Assembly (NCBI GenBank): GCA_016710625.1
Contig: JADJVK010000052.1
Location: 1 to 9,097 of the forward strand
Direction: 5' to 3'
Length of the DNA stretch: 9,097 nt
Source of the DNA: Saprospiraceae bacterium
GTDB lineage: Bacteria > Bacteroidota > Bacteroidia > Chitinophagales > Saprospiraceae
Numbering within the stretch: position 1 is the first letter of the stretch; the number at the start of each line of letters is the position of its first letter. Made by a program: the position numbers and the translations under genes. Below, one piece after another: positions 1 to 6,792 of the stretch. A model generated the notes under the pieces. The model worked only from the letters and a program-made list of their open reading frames with translations. It had not been told where the DNA came from and did not search any database.

Positions 1-1
1 T

Positions 2-379
2 TTACATAATCTCTTTTGCCGCTATATTTTCAATACGTTCTTCAAAAGTCAAAATAATTTGTTTTAGTTTTTCTGCTTTATTTTCATAATAACTAGCCAA
101 AATTGGAATATCCAAAACATTCTGCAATTTGACTTGTGTTTCAATAGTTAAGTTTTCTTTGCCACTTACAATTTTTGTAATTTGTTGTGGAGAAACTTCC
201 ATAACTTTTGCAAGGTCTTTTTGTGACCAACCTAAATCGTCTAATTTTAACAATACTTTTAGGGCAATTTGCTGTGATTCACGTAACATTGCACGATTTC
301 GAATACGTTCTCTGTTCCGATCTAAAGTTTTTTGATCTTCTTTAGAAACAAGTGCTAAAAATTTTTCTTTATTTGTCAT
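2..379 (-). CDS. HTH (XRE/HigA-like) antitoxin of a type II toxin-antitoxin pair
   Basis: A 125-residue protein with a Cro/C1-type helix-turn-helix at about residues 38-92. The core reads WSQKDLAKVMEVSPQQITKI (51-70), followed by a VSGKENLTIETQVKLQ-type helix. A basic N-terminal region (RNRERIRNR, 21-29) and a charged C-terminal helix (about 96-122) flank it. The ATG at 379 overlaps the TGA of the upstream gene in an ATGA arrangement, which indicates translational coupling. The TAA lies at the very edge of the window, so the gene is complete. In this family the antitoxin binds and neutralises the toxin and represses the operon by binding its promoter. The pairing, length and toxin-first order fit a HigBA-like module. 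That the partner is a toxin is inferred from family resemblance. The protein could also act as an ordinary transcriptional regulator. Confidence 0.85.
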   Translation of the reverse strand: MTNKEKFLALVSKEDQKTLDRNRERIRNRAMLRESQQIALKVLLKLDDLGWSQKDLAKVMEVSPQQITKIVSGKENLTIETQVKLQNVLDIPILASYYENKAEKLKQIILTFEERIENIAAKEIM

Positions 380-885
380 TGCTGTTCGATTAATAGTTCA
401 AAAAAGGAATTATCGTCAAATACGCCATTTTCTTTTAAGTATGCTCTTGCAGTTTCTAATTTTTTTAATTCTTTTATAGTACCTGAATGATCTTGCATCG
501 TTTGACTCATTTTTATCGCTCCACCAGTAATTACAAAGCAGTTTTCATCCAATTTAATGGCATAGTATCGTAGTTTATTTTTTCTGATTTTCCCCTTTTG
601 CAAAGACAGTATTTTGTTGCTTTCTGACATTTGTAATGGTTCAAAATAAAATCCATAAGGCTCTTTGTTTTTACTAAGGTTTTCCAAAAAGTCTTGAATT
701 TGTTCTGCATCTTGTAATATATCTTTGATAAAATTTTCAACATTGATTATGTTGTTTTCTTTGGCAAAAGCTTTTAAAAAAGCAATATCTGTCCATAATT
801 CCATTAATCTGTCAAACTCATTATCTACTTCACCTGTATATTGAAAAGCGAACAATTGGTCTGCAAATATAGCAATTATTTTCAT
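376..885 (-). CDS. HigB/RelE-like toxin candidate, long Bacteroidota form
   Basis: A 169-residue cytoplasmic protein starting at the ATG at 885. The N-terminus (MKIIAIFADQLFAFQY) and the C-terminal half (LRYYAIKLDENCFVITGGAI, then an ELKKLETARAYL helix and a DNSFFELLIEQQ tail) resemble a Bacteroidota family that I recall next to HTH antitoxins and that is usually described as RelE/ParE/HigB-like. Such toxins are ribosome-associated mRNA interferases. Here that activity is only inferred, since no catalytic residue can be assigned with certainty. It is much longer than classical HigB (about 90-110 residues) because of an acidic helical N-terminal half (about 20-95) of unknown role. The stop overlaps the antitoxin start by four bases. 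No signal peptide or membrane segment is visible. The frame is intact, unlike most neighbours, as expected for an addictive module. Confidence 0.7.
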   Translation of the reverse strand: MKIIAIFADQLFAFQYTGEVDNEFDRLMELWTDIAFLKAFAKENNIINVENFIKDILQDAEQIQDFLENLSKNKEPYGFYFEPLQMSESNKILSLQKGKIRKNKLRYYAIKLDENCFVITGGAIKMSQTMQDHSGTIKELKKLETARAYLKENGVFDDNSFFELLIEQQ

Positions 886-1123
886 AAAATCAACTTACAG
901 GTTTATTTTTTTGTTATTTTACAAATATTTAATTTAACAAACCTTCTTTTAAGTCATTGTTCTTATTTGAATTGTATTTAAATATTGTATTGCAAATTTA
1001 ACGTTTATTTTTTATTTATAATTAGTTATCAATATTTTCTTTCAATTTTAAAGATTGTTACATTTTTTTTTAATGTGCCATTGTTTGTTGTCAAAACGAA
1101 CTGTTTTATTTTACTTCTAACAA
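886..1123. other. AT-rich intergenic region upstream of the toxin-antitoxin operon
   Basis: I see no gene here. The stretch is extremely AT-rich and should hold the operon promoter. On the minus strand, TAAATTTG (1000 to 993) matches the Bacteroidota -7 consensus TAnnTTTG, but no TTTG element lies at the usual spacing upstream. AATATTTG nearer the gene (about 929 to 922) has one mismatch. Neither is convincing. The long 5' gap suggests space for operator sites of the antitoxin, but no clear palindrome stands out. Confidence 0.4.
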
Positions 1124-1290
1124 ACATGAAAATTAAAAATTGCCATCCCTATTAAAGAAATTAAACTACACAATCTTCCACATTTCAATTTGAAAAATTC
1201 CAAACTCCAGTCTAAAGGAAAACTAGATTATGCAAATTTATTATGCGATGGTTTTAAATTATCATTAAAAATTAAAATAAGTAAATGATT
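1124..1290 (-). repeat. Interspersed intergenic repeat, copy R1
   Basis: One of four related copies in the window. The core CAATCTTCCACATTTCAATT (1171-1190) is part of a 25-base block (1168-1192) identical to copy R4 (7969-7993). A 28-base block (1196-1223) is identical to R2 (5050-5077), and a further 17-base block (1256-1272) equals 5110-5126. Weaker similarity to R2 extends on both sides. It sits between the stop of the decayed small gene (1322) and the toxin-antitoxin operon. The inverted arm seen in R2 is degenerate here. Its nature (non-autonomous element, recombination site or regulatory sequence) is not known to me. Confidence 0.8.
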
Positions 1291-1321
1291 GAATTCATTG
1301 TCTTATTACACTATCGAAAAC

Positions 1322-1792
1322 TTAGTTGTCATCATCAGTTTTATTTAACCATCTTAAGAACCAACTCTCCATATCGTTAAAGTCATTTTCATTTTTTATA
1401 CTGTTTTCATCAAAGATGTAACCACCTAAATAATCATAGTTTCCATTATCTACCACTTTAATGGTTCGTTTATTTTTCAACAATAACTTTTATCCTTTAC
1501 CGATGTTTTCTAATAGTTCTCCATTATTCCAGTCGTTGCCTCTATATAAATGAATGCAATATCCTGTTGCTTCATTTGCTAAATCGTCTTTCCCATACCA
1601 ACCAAGATCAACGTGGTAGTCGCATTTATCGATATAACAAGTCTTCTTCACAATAAATATAGTCGTTTTTAACTTCTTCAGATTATTACCTATTGGATTA
1701 ATATCAAAAAACGTTTCGCACAATCCAGTTTTTGATATTTCAAGGTGTTGTATGTTAAATTGCTCTTTCAAATTGCGGGTTTTTAAATACAA
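1322..1792 (-). pseudogene. Unrecognised small protein gene interrupted by an in-frame TAA
   Basis: One reading frame codes for about 156 residues with a single TAA at 1492-1490. Before the stop come 100 residues including DYHVDLGWYGKDDLA and GYCIHLYRGNDWNNGELLE. After it, in the same frame, lie 55 codons containing DNGNYDYLGGYIFDE and NDFNDMESWFLRWLNKTDDD, ending at TAA 1324-1322. The composition on both sides looks coding, so this is most simply a nonsense mutation, without a frameshift. There is also no ATG: the frame is open back to a stop at 1808-1810, and TTG at 1792 is the best start, so the original start may be lost too. It looks cytoplasmic, with no signal peptide. I do not recognise the family. 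Its small size and aromatic/acidic makeup are reminiscent of immunity-type proteins, but that is speculative. It follows the PP2C pseudogene by about 65 bases. Confidence 0.6.
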
Positions 1793-1857
1793 TACTTTAT
1801 AATTAGCTTAAATAAAGATACCTACTAAGTCATGCTTTGTTGATAAATGAAATATTA

Positions 1858-2608
1858 CTAAACCATTTTATTAATTCGTTTTATGATTCGAATCATTGTT
1901 AAATCGTCACTTGGCATAAGACCATATTGATTTTTTATTTCGAAAAGTGTCTTTTTTAATTTATTATTATTCTCTAATTCATTTCTATCTTCAAAGAATT
2001 TTGACATTATTTCTTGTTGATTTATTGAATTATACGTTTTTCCATCAAAGTTTTTAAATGTATATATTCCATCGGTAGCAATTGTCAAGTCTCTAATATT
2101 ACTAATTGATAGTTTTTTAGTTTTTGATTTGATACCAAGTGTTTATCCTATCAAATGATGCCAATATAATCTGGCTTATTCATTTTTCATATTCAATGGT
2201 TTTACCATTCACATGTATCAATCCATCACCAACAATGACGAGTTCAGCACTATGCAATTTGGTATCAATTATCGCTAATATGAGTGTTGAAAGAATTTCA
2301 TCTGTTCTTAAGTCAAGCTGCCGATTCAAGTTTGATAGTTCTTCAAAAAGTTGTAGGACGACTTGTTCAATTTGTTGTTTCAGCTCTTTTGTGTTGCCCT
2401 TCACAAATTCTTCATAAGCTTCTTGTTTTGCAATTTTTCTTAATAACTTACCTATTAAAGTTGATGCAAAATAGGAGTCCGTTCCACTTGAGCACCCATC
2501 CATTACTGCAACCAATTGACGTGTTTTTCCAGCCTCTTCTGAAACTAAAAAATCTTCATTATGATTAACATGGAATTCTCCAATATGACTTAACTCGTAA
2601 AATTTCAA
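1858..2608 (-). pseudogene. PP2C-family serine/threonine phosphatase, frameshifted remnant
   Basis: The N-terminal part (2608-2180) carries PP2C features: GEFHVNHNEDFLV (metal site 1), VAVMDGCSSGTDSYFASTLI (metal-binding Asp-Gly motif) and ELVIVGDGLIHV. The C-terminal part (about 2142-1858) holds the late PP2C motifs LTIATDGIYTF and PSDDLTMIRII in another frame. Between them (about 2185-2110) coherent residues appear in changing frames (NKPDYIG, then HHL, then DRINTWYQIK), with TAA at 2145-2143. Several small indels are therefore needed to restore one frame. The apparent start is TTG at 2608, where an ATG would be expected; a 14-codon ORF with ATG at 2653 ends in TAA just before it. An intact protein would be about 250 residues, a cytoplasmic metal-dependent phosphatase removing phosphate from Ser/Thr. 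It lies right after the bestrophin pseudogene. The family assignment is firm, and activity is unlikely. Confidence 0.8.
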
Positions 2609-2667
2609 TTATTGACTTTTTTTATTTTTAAAGAATTTTATTATTTCTTTCATATAATTTGCTTTTT

Positions 2668-3686
2668 TTATAATAGAATATCATTAACGGGTTGGATGGG
2701 TTCTGGCAAATTCGTTTCGCCCATCATTTTTAGTAAATCTATTTCAATTGTTCTTACAAATAGAAAGCATGGGAATATCTGTACCTAAGCCTTCAAAAGG
2801 ATTTTCTGAATAGTCACCAATTAGTTCCATAACCACATAAATCCAACCTACAATAGTACCAAATGGTATGATTAGCCAAGCTCCAAAATTAGCTAGTTTT
2901 TCAAACTCGCCTACCATACCTAAGGGTAATAGAAAAATAAAAATACAGGTGAACAGAAAGCTCAAACTAGCATATTGACGAGGTAGCGGAAATTTTTTAA
3001 TCCGTTCTGCTTTACCTTGATGGTCGTTAAAGTCACTTATTATTTTTTGCATTTCTATTTGTCGAAACAAATTTAGTGTCTCATTTTGTTCGAGTAATGC
3101 CAACTGTCTGGACTGAAGATGAAGGATATAGGTGGCATGGTTTGGTGCTGTTTCCCACTCTTTCATATCTTCAAAATATTTTTTTGTTTGATCTTGAGTT
3201 AAATATTCATTGAATTGTCCAATACCATACTTTTGTATACGTTTTGCGGTAAGCCAAGTATGCATTCCTACTAAACTAACATGTTCCCCATTAAGTGTGG
3301 AATTGCAATTGTCTCTCGAAAGATGTATACCCAAACAATGTCGATAAATTATTTAGATTTTATAATTTGAATTTCATCGGCTGATAATTGAGCATTTTGA
3401 ATATAGGTGTCCACTAAATTGCCCCAACTTCTTGAACTGTTTTACGATTCCGCCCCAAATTTTCGAGCTTCCCAAATGGTTCGTAAGATTGGTTATTCTT
3501 GAACCCTACATAAAAGCAACTGCTGTTCCAACTAATGAAACAGATAGCCAAGGTATAGAAAATCCAATGCCATCCTAGCTCTTTACATACAAAAGCCACG
3601 ATAATCATATAGGAAATAAGCCACAAAAGATGATGACCAGCAAAATCGTAAACTGCTTTAAATGTTATATTTTTTCTTACTATCAT
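2668..3686 (-). pseudogene. Bestrophin-family (UPF0187) ion channel, multiply frameshifted
   Basis: It starts at ATG 3686 with MIVRKNITFKAV and membrane segments around HHLLWLISYMIIVAFVCK and WHWIFYTLAICF, then the family motif FKNNQSY. The next motifs, (I)WEARK, NSSRSWGNLVDTYIQ and IIYRHCLG, are split over different frames at about 3480, 3460-3440 and 3352. A long open part (3334-2744) contains GEHVSLVG, GKAERIKKFPLPRQYASLSF, a transmembrane pair (LFTCIFIFLLPLGMV and LIIPFGTIVGWIYVVMELIG) and the typical SENPFEGLGTDIPM. One more shift at about 2745 leads to TIEIDLLKMMGETNLPEP and the TAA at 2670-2668. Bestrophins are inner-membrane anion or cation channels of about 280-300 residues, which matches the span. 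The shifts are mostly single-base changes in A or G runs (for example AAAA where five A would restore the frame), so either gene decay or assembly indels could explain them. Confidence 0.85.
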
Positions 3687-3796
3687 TATTTATTAGTTTC
3701 ATTTTTGTATAATAGTTATCATCTGTTTTATAGGTTCGAAAGTATGAAATTAAATTTTTACAATTTCAAAAAAATTATCCAATTCATTGTAATTTT

Positions 3797-3817
3797 AGTT
3801 GTACAGTACTTACAACT
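3797..3817 (-). terminator. Stem-loop just after propeller gene 1 (weak terminator candidate)
   Basis: AGTTGTA and TACAACT form a perfect 7-base inverted repeat around a 7-base loop, beginning 18 bases after the TGA of the propeller gene on the minus strand. The stem is AT-rich and no T-run follows immediately; a run of seven T comes only about 20 bases later. It may be a weak terminator or an mRNA-end hairpin. The rest of 3687-3835 shows no gene. TACTTTCG in the sense strand upstream of the bestrophin start is one base off the -7 consensus. Confidence 0.25.
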
Positions 3818-3835
3818 GTCGTATGACCGTATTTT

Positions 3836-4942
3836 TCAAAATTGCTTTTCAAATGCCTTTCCGTTAAATATATATATGCTTCCATCTGCCATTCCAAACC
3901 ACAATTTCCCGTTTTTATCTTCGTAAATTGAAAGGGCAAAATCACTCGTCAGTCCATCTTTCTTTGTGTAATTTTTCATAGCTTCGCCATCAAATTTCCA
4001 GATTCCAGCATCTCTGTCTCCAAACCAAATATTTCCTTTGTTATCTTCAGCGATTGTAAAAATGTGTTCCAATGTACCTTGAGGTGATTTATCTCCTTTT
4101 CTTGAACTATTGGGATGAATCAAGTTATGCTTTTTTGAAAAATTAATTATTGAATCTCCATCTTTTAGTAGTACACCAATCCCATTATTCCCTATCCAAA
4201 GCCTGCCTTTTGAATCCTCCAAAATACTTCGTATATGCAATGGTTCCATTTTTCTATCAAATCCTAATGTTTCATCATTAATGATTGTAAAATCACTCCC
4301 ATTATATCCAAAAACACCTGCATAAGTGCCAAACCAAATCATTTTATTTTTCCCTATTGATATATCGGTTACTGCATATACATTATCATTAGGGTTATGG
4401 GCTTTTTGAGGAGGAAAAGCTAAGTAATTTAATTGCTGCCCATCAAATCGATAAACTCCTTCTTTGTTTCCAGCCTCAAACCATAGGTCGTTTTCTGATT
4501 TCATCCATTGACCCTGCAAAGTTTCATTACTTCGAATTTGGAAATCAAATGGTGAGCTTTTTGTTTCTACATCAGTGTGATTCATAATCCTTTTCCCATC
4601 ATAACTGCTCACTCCCTTTAGAGTATTGAACCAAATAACACCATCTTTGTCTTCTTGAATTGAATGGATTTGTTTGTCAGTCAGCCCTTCATTACTGCTG
4701 AAATAATTGAATGTTTTGCCATTATAAACAGCAACTCCATCCTGTAAACTTCCAAACCAATAATTTCCTTTGCTATCATGAAAGATTGATCTAATTCCTG
4801 ATGTAAATTTCAAGGTGTCGGTTTTTAGAGTTGTAACCAAATCAGAATTGTTAGTTTTCCATTCTGTTGATTTATTTTCAACACAGGAAAAGAATAGGGT
4901 CAATATTAAAATTTGGCAAATCATTTTTATTATTTTGTTCAT
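3836..4942 (-). CDS. Seven-bladed Reg_prop beta-propeller lipoprotein 1
   Basis: A 368-residue intact protein from the ATG at 4942. The signal peptide ends in the lipobox LFFSC, with acylated Cys20, so it should be a membrane-anchored lipoprotein. The mature part is seven propeller repeats of the type ED-x-G-x-(I/L)WFG...G(V)xx(Y/F)DG, with blade centres near residues 62 (YWFGS), 104 (IWFNT), 154 (LWFEA), 203 (IWFGT), 249 (LWIGN), 306 (IWFGD) and 348 (LWFGM). In Bacteroidota such blades usually form the periplasmic sensor of hybrid two-component regulators. Here there is no transmembrane, kinase or DNA-binding part, so the propeller stands alone. A ligand-binding or surface scaffold role is inferred and the ligand is unknown. 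It is the last of three tandem paralogs, with repeat copy R2 directly upstream and a possible hairpin after the stop. The family fold is secure, the role is open. Confidence 0.9.
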   Translation of the reverse strand: MNKIIKMICQILILTLFFSCVENKSTEWKTNNSDLVTTLKTDTLKFTSGIRSIFHDSKGNYWFGSLQDGVAVYNGKTFNYFSSNEGLTDKQIHSIQEDKDGVIWFNTLKGVSSYDGKRIMNHTDVETKSSPFDFQIRSNETLQGQWMKSENDLWFEAGNKEGVYRFDGQQLNYLAFPPQKAHNPNDNVYAVTDISIGKNKMIWFGTYAGVFGYNGSDFTIINDETLGFDRKMEPLHIRSILEDSKGRLWIGNNGIGVLLKDGDSIINFSKKHNLIHPNSSRKGDKSPQGTLEHIFTIAEDNKGNIWFGDRDAGIWKFDGEAMKNYTKKDGLTSDFALSIYEDKNGKLWFGMADGSIYIFNGKAFEKQF

Positions 4943-4972
4943 TTCTGGTTTTTCTAATATAACACAAATTAC

Positions 4973-5145
4973 AATGAAAAGTGGAAAATTGACCCTTCCA
5001 ACTGAAAAAATGAATATAACTATTCAATCTTCCACTTTTCAAGTTTATCAATTCCAAACTCCAGTCTAAAGGAAAACAATATCATTTAAATTTCTTAGGT
5101 TTTGGTTTAAAATTATCATTAAAAATCAATAATAAGTAATTGATT
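4973..5145 (-). repeat. Interspersed intergenic repeat, copy R2, with long inverted arms
   Basis: This copy contains the 28-base block shared with R1 (5050-5077) and the core CAATCTTCCACTTTTCAA (5025-5042). The segment 4975-4992 (TGAAAAGTGGAAAATTGA) is the reverse complement of 5024-5041 at 17 of 18 positions, with a 31-base spacer, so a strong hairpin is possible in DNA or RNA. The inner edge is about 33 bases upstream of the ATG of propeller gene 1. The element therefore lies in the promoter/5' leader region of that gene. No Bacteroidota promoter with correct spacing was recognised in it. Confidence 0.85.
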
Positions 5146-5223
5146 TAAAATGTGTAAACTAAAATAACAATGATTTTAAATAGAAATATTGATAATTGAT
5201 TACATCCGAATATTCACAGTTTG

Positions 5224-5413
5224 CTATATCATATAATTCTCTCCGTTTATCTCATAACTATAGGCTTCGTTTATTCCCCACCTCCTTAGGTTCCACCCGA
5301 ATGCTTCGAGTCTATCAGTGTCCAGATTGGTCTAGATCATCGTCCCGTTCCAATTTGGGAGGCTTATAGCCAAGACGAAAACTTAGTTTTAGTGGCTGCT
5401 CTTTTTCTGTCAT
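5224..5413 (-). pseudogene. Small unrecognised gene coupled to propeller gene 2, frameshifted
   Basis: The ATG at 5413-5411 overlaps the TAA of the propeller gene (sense TAATG), suggesting translational coupling. The first frame gives 32 residues (LKLSFRLGYKPPKLERDDDL is its centre) and stops at TGA 5317-5315. A different frame from about 5331 gives 35 coherent residues (including TDRLEAFGWNLRRWGINEAY and SYEINGENYMI) ending at TAG 5226-5224. A one-base change within about 5322-5341 would join them into a protein of about 62 residues. It is charged, with no signal peptide. This stretch is clearly less AT-rich than its surroundings, which may mean a foreign origin or coding constraint. I do not recognise the family. 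The reading as one broken gene is an inference. Confidence 0.45.
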
Positions 5414-6456
5414 TAAGGTTTAAATTTTTCAAATGTATTTCCGTTCAACTTATATGCTCCATTTTCTGGTGTTCCAAGCCAAAGGTTGCCTTTTTTGTCT
5501 TTGTACATTGAAACTAAATTAACTACTTTTTTGTCTTCTAAAACCTTATAGTTTGTAATAGTTTTTCCGTCATATTTGTATACTCCTTGGCTCCAAGTTG
5601 TCAACCAAATATTTCCCTTGTTGTCTTCTAGAATGTGGGAAAAATAAATATAATCATCGCCACCAAATATTTGCTTGTTTCCAATTCCTTCTGTTTTCTG
5701 ATATTGAAGTCTGTCGCTTTTGGCGGTCTTGTCAAAGTCGAAAATATACTTGTGCCAAGTGTTACAAAGCCAAAAACTGCCTTCCTTGTCTTCAAAAATA
5801 GAACGAATGCCAAAAGTTCCGCCATTTGGTACATAGGTCAAATCGTCTTCATACATCCATTTTACTGTTTGTCCATCAAAACGACAAGCTCCAAAAACAG
5901 AAGTGCCAAACCACATTGCACCTTTTCTGTCTTTATAAATGGAATACACTTCGTAAGGAGTAAAAAACGAATTGGCCACTCGAGGATAAATTTCATCGTG
6001 AAGATAGTGTTTGGGAAATTCCAAATTGTGTAATTTTTTTCCATCATAGCGATAAACGCCTTCATTCTTTTTCCCCAATATATAGAACCATAAATCATTG
6101 GGTTCTAATTTCCATTCTTTGCTTTTGATTGGTTGCAAAGTAGTAAAAGTCTTTCCATCAAACTTGTTGATTCCACCAAAAGTTGATATAAATATATTAC
6201 CTAATTTGTCTTCTTGAATTTGTCTTATGGTGTCGTTGGCAAGTCCGTCTTTTGTTGTGAAATTGACTATTGTTTTGCCGTCATAACGATACACTCCTTC
6301 ACCATTGCTACCAAACCAAAAGTTGTTTTTAGTGTCTTGAAAAACATACCATAATTGTTTTCCAAGTTCACTTACAGATTTTCCAATAGTTTTTTGTCCA
6401 TTACACGAAGTGAATAATGTAATTAAAGTTAAAAATATAACAAAGTTCTTTTTCAT
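5413..6456 (-). CDS. Seven-bladed Reg_prop beta-propeller lipoprotein 2
   Basis: A 347-residue intact protein. I chose the ATG at 6456 because the only earlier in-frame start is a TTG at 6471, and MKKNFVIFLTLITLFTSC from the ATG is a standard lipoprotein signal with lipobox Cys18. Seven blades follow, centred near residues 47 (FWFGS), 88 (IFIST), 123 (LWFYI), 182 (MWFGT), 229 (FWLCN), 284 (IWLTT) and 326 (LWLGT), with GVYRYDGK-type strands between. No kinase, transmembrane helix or C-terminal domain is present. It should therefore be an envelope-anchored propeller that binds an unknown ligand or partner, not a complete sensor. It is paralogous to the genes on both sides, in the same orientation. 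Repeat copy R3 lies about 50-200 bases upstream, and a small gene overlaps its TAA. It is the middle of the three, and no lesion is seen in its frame. Confidence 0.9.
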   Translation of the reverse strand: MKKNFVIFLTLITLFTSCNGQKTIGKSVSELGKQLWYVFQDTKNNFWFGSNGEGVYRYDGKTIVNFTTKDGLANDTIRQIQEDKLGNIFISTFGGINKFDGKTFTTLQPIKSKEWKLEPNDLWFYILGKKNEGVYRYDGKKLHNLEFPKHYLHDEIYPRVANSFFTPYEVYSIYKDRKGAMWFGTSVFGACRFDGQTVKWMYEDDLTYVPNGGTFGIRSIFEDKEGSFWLCNTWHKYIFDFDKTAKSDRLQYQKTEGIGNKQIFGGDDYIYFSHILEDNKGNIWLTTWSQGVYKYDGKTITNYKVLEDKKVVNLVSMYKDKKGNLWLGTPENGAYKLNGNTFEKFKP

Positions 6457-6507
6457 TGTCTGATTATTCAATGTTTACGGTGTTTCGGTAGAGTTGCCAC
6501 TAAAACA

Positions 6508-6672
6508 AAGGAAATTTGAAGATTGCACATAAAAAAAGGTTAGAATCCTTAATATCGATAGCAATCTTCCACTTTTCAATTTGAAAAAATACCAATTGCC
6601 TATCTAATTGTAAAACACTATCATCCCAATTTCTACAATGAAGGTATGAAAATTATAAAATTAATATAATAA
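6508..6672 (-). repeat. Interspersed intergenic repeat, copy R3
   Basis: The core GCAATCTTCCACTTTTCAAT (6561-6580) and the following TTGAAAAA match R1, and weaker similarity continues to about 6670. The upstream segment AAATTTGAAGATTGC (6512-6526) pairs with the core in inverted orientation at 13 of 15 positions across about 34 bases. This keeps the inverted-arm architecture of R2 despite divergence. It ends about 50 bases before the ATG of propeller gene 2. Confidence 0.75.
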
Positions 6673-6703
6673 AAGGTTGACTAGTAATGTGCACCTGTTT
6701 TTC

Positions 6704-6783
6704 TTTAACAATTTGCGGGATTATGATAAGTGGGATTTTTAGCAAAATGCCTGTGAGGAGAACTGCAAATCTGCTGTTAGCAA
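6704..6783 (-). other. Imperfect inverted repeat after propeller gene 3 (attC-like candidate)
   Basis: On the given strand TTTAACAATTTGC (6704-6716) faces GCAAATCTGCTGTTAGCAA (6765-6783). The arms pair as TAACA/TGTTA and TTTGC/GCAAA with unpaired bases on one side only, around a 48-base centre. The AAC...GTT ends, the asymmetric bulge and the roughly 80-base size recall integron attC sites, as does the position 10 bases after a stop codon. The full RYYYAAC and GTTRRRY boxes are each off by at least one base. A plain mRNA-end hairpin is possible. Confidence 0.3.
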
Positions 6784-6792
6784 CCCTTATTT

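Noticed and set aside
2609..2653. 14-codon ORF (ATG at 2653) as the true start of the PP2C gene
   Set aside because: It ends in TAA directly before the conserved PP2C N-terminus, and I expect only a few residues before the GEFHVNHNED motif. A start codon changed to TTG at 2608 explains it better.
4943..4980. Bacteroidota promoter (TTTG ... TAnnTTTG) just upstream of propeller gene 1
   Set aside because: TAATTTG is present but one base short of the -7 consensus, and no -33 TTTG lies at correct spacing.
4973..5145. Insertion sequence remnant with terminal inverted repeats
   Set aside because: The arms are only 31 bases apart, no transposase remnant was found in any frame, and no target duplication is visible.
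6457..6471. Upstream TTG start for propeller gene 2
   Set aside because: It only adds five residues before a perfect lipoprotein signal that begins with ATG at 6456.
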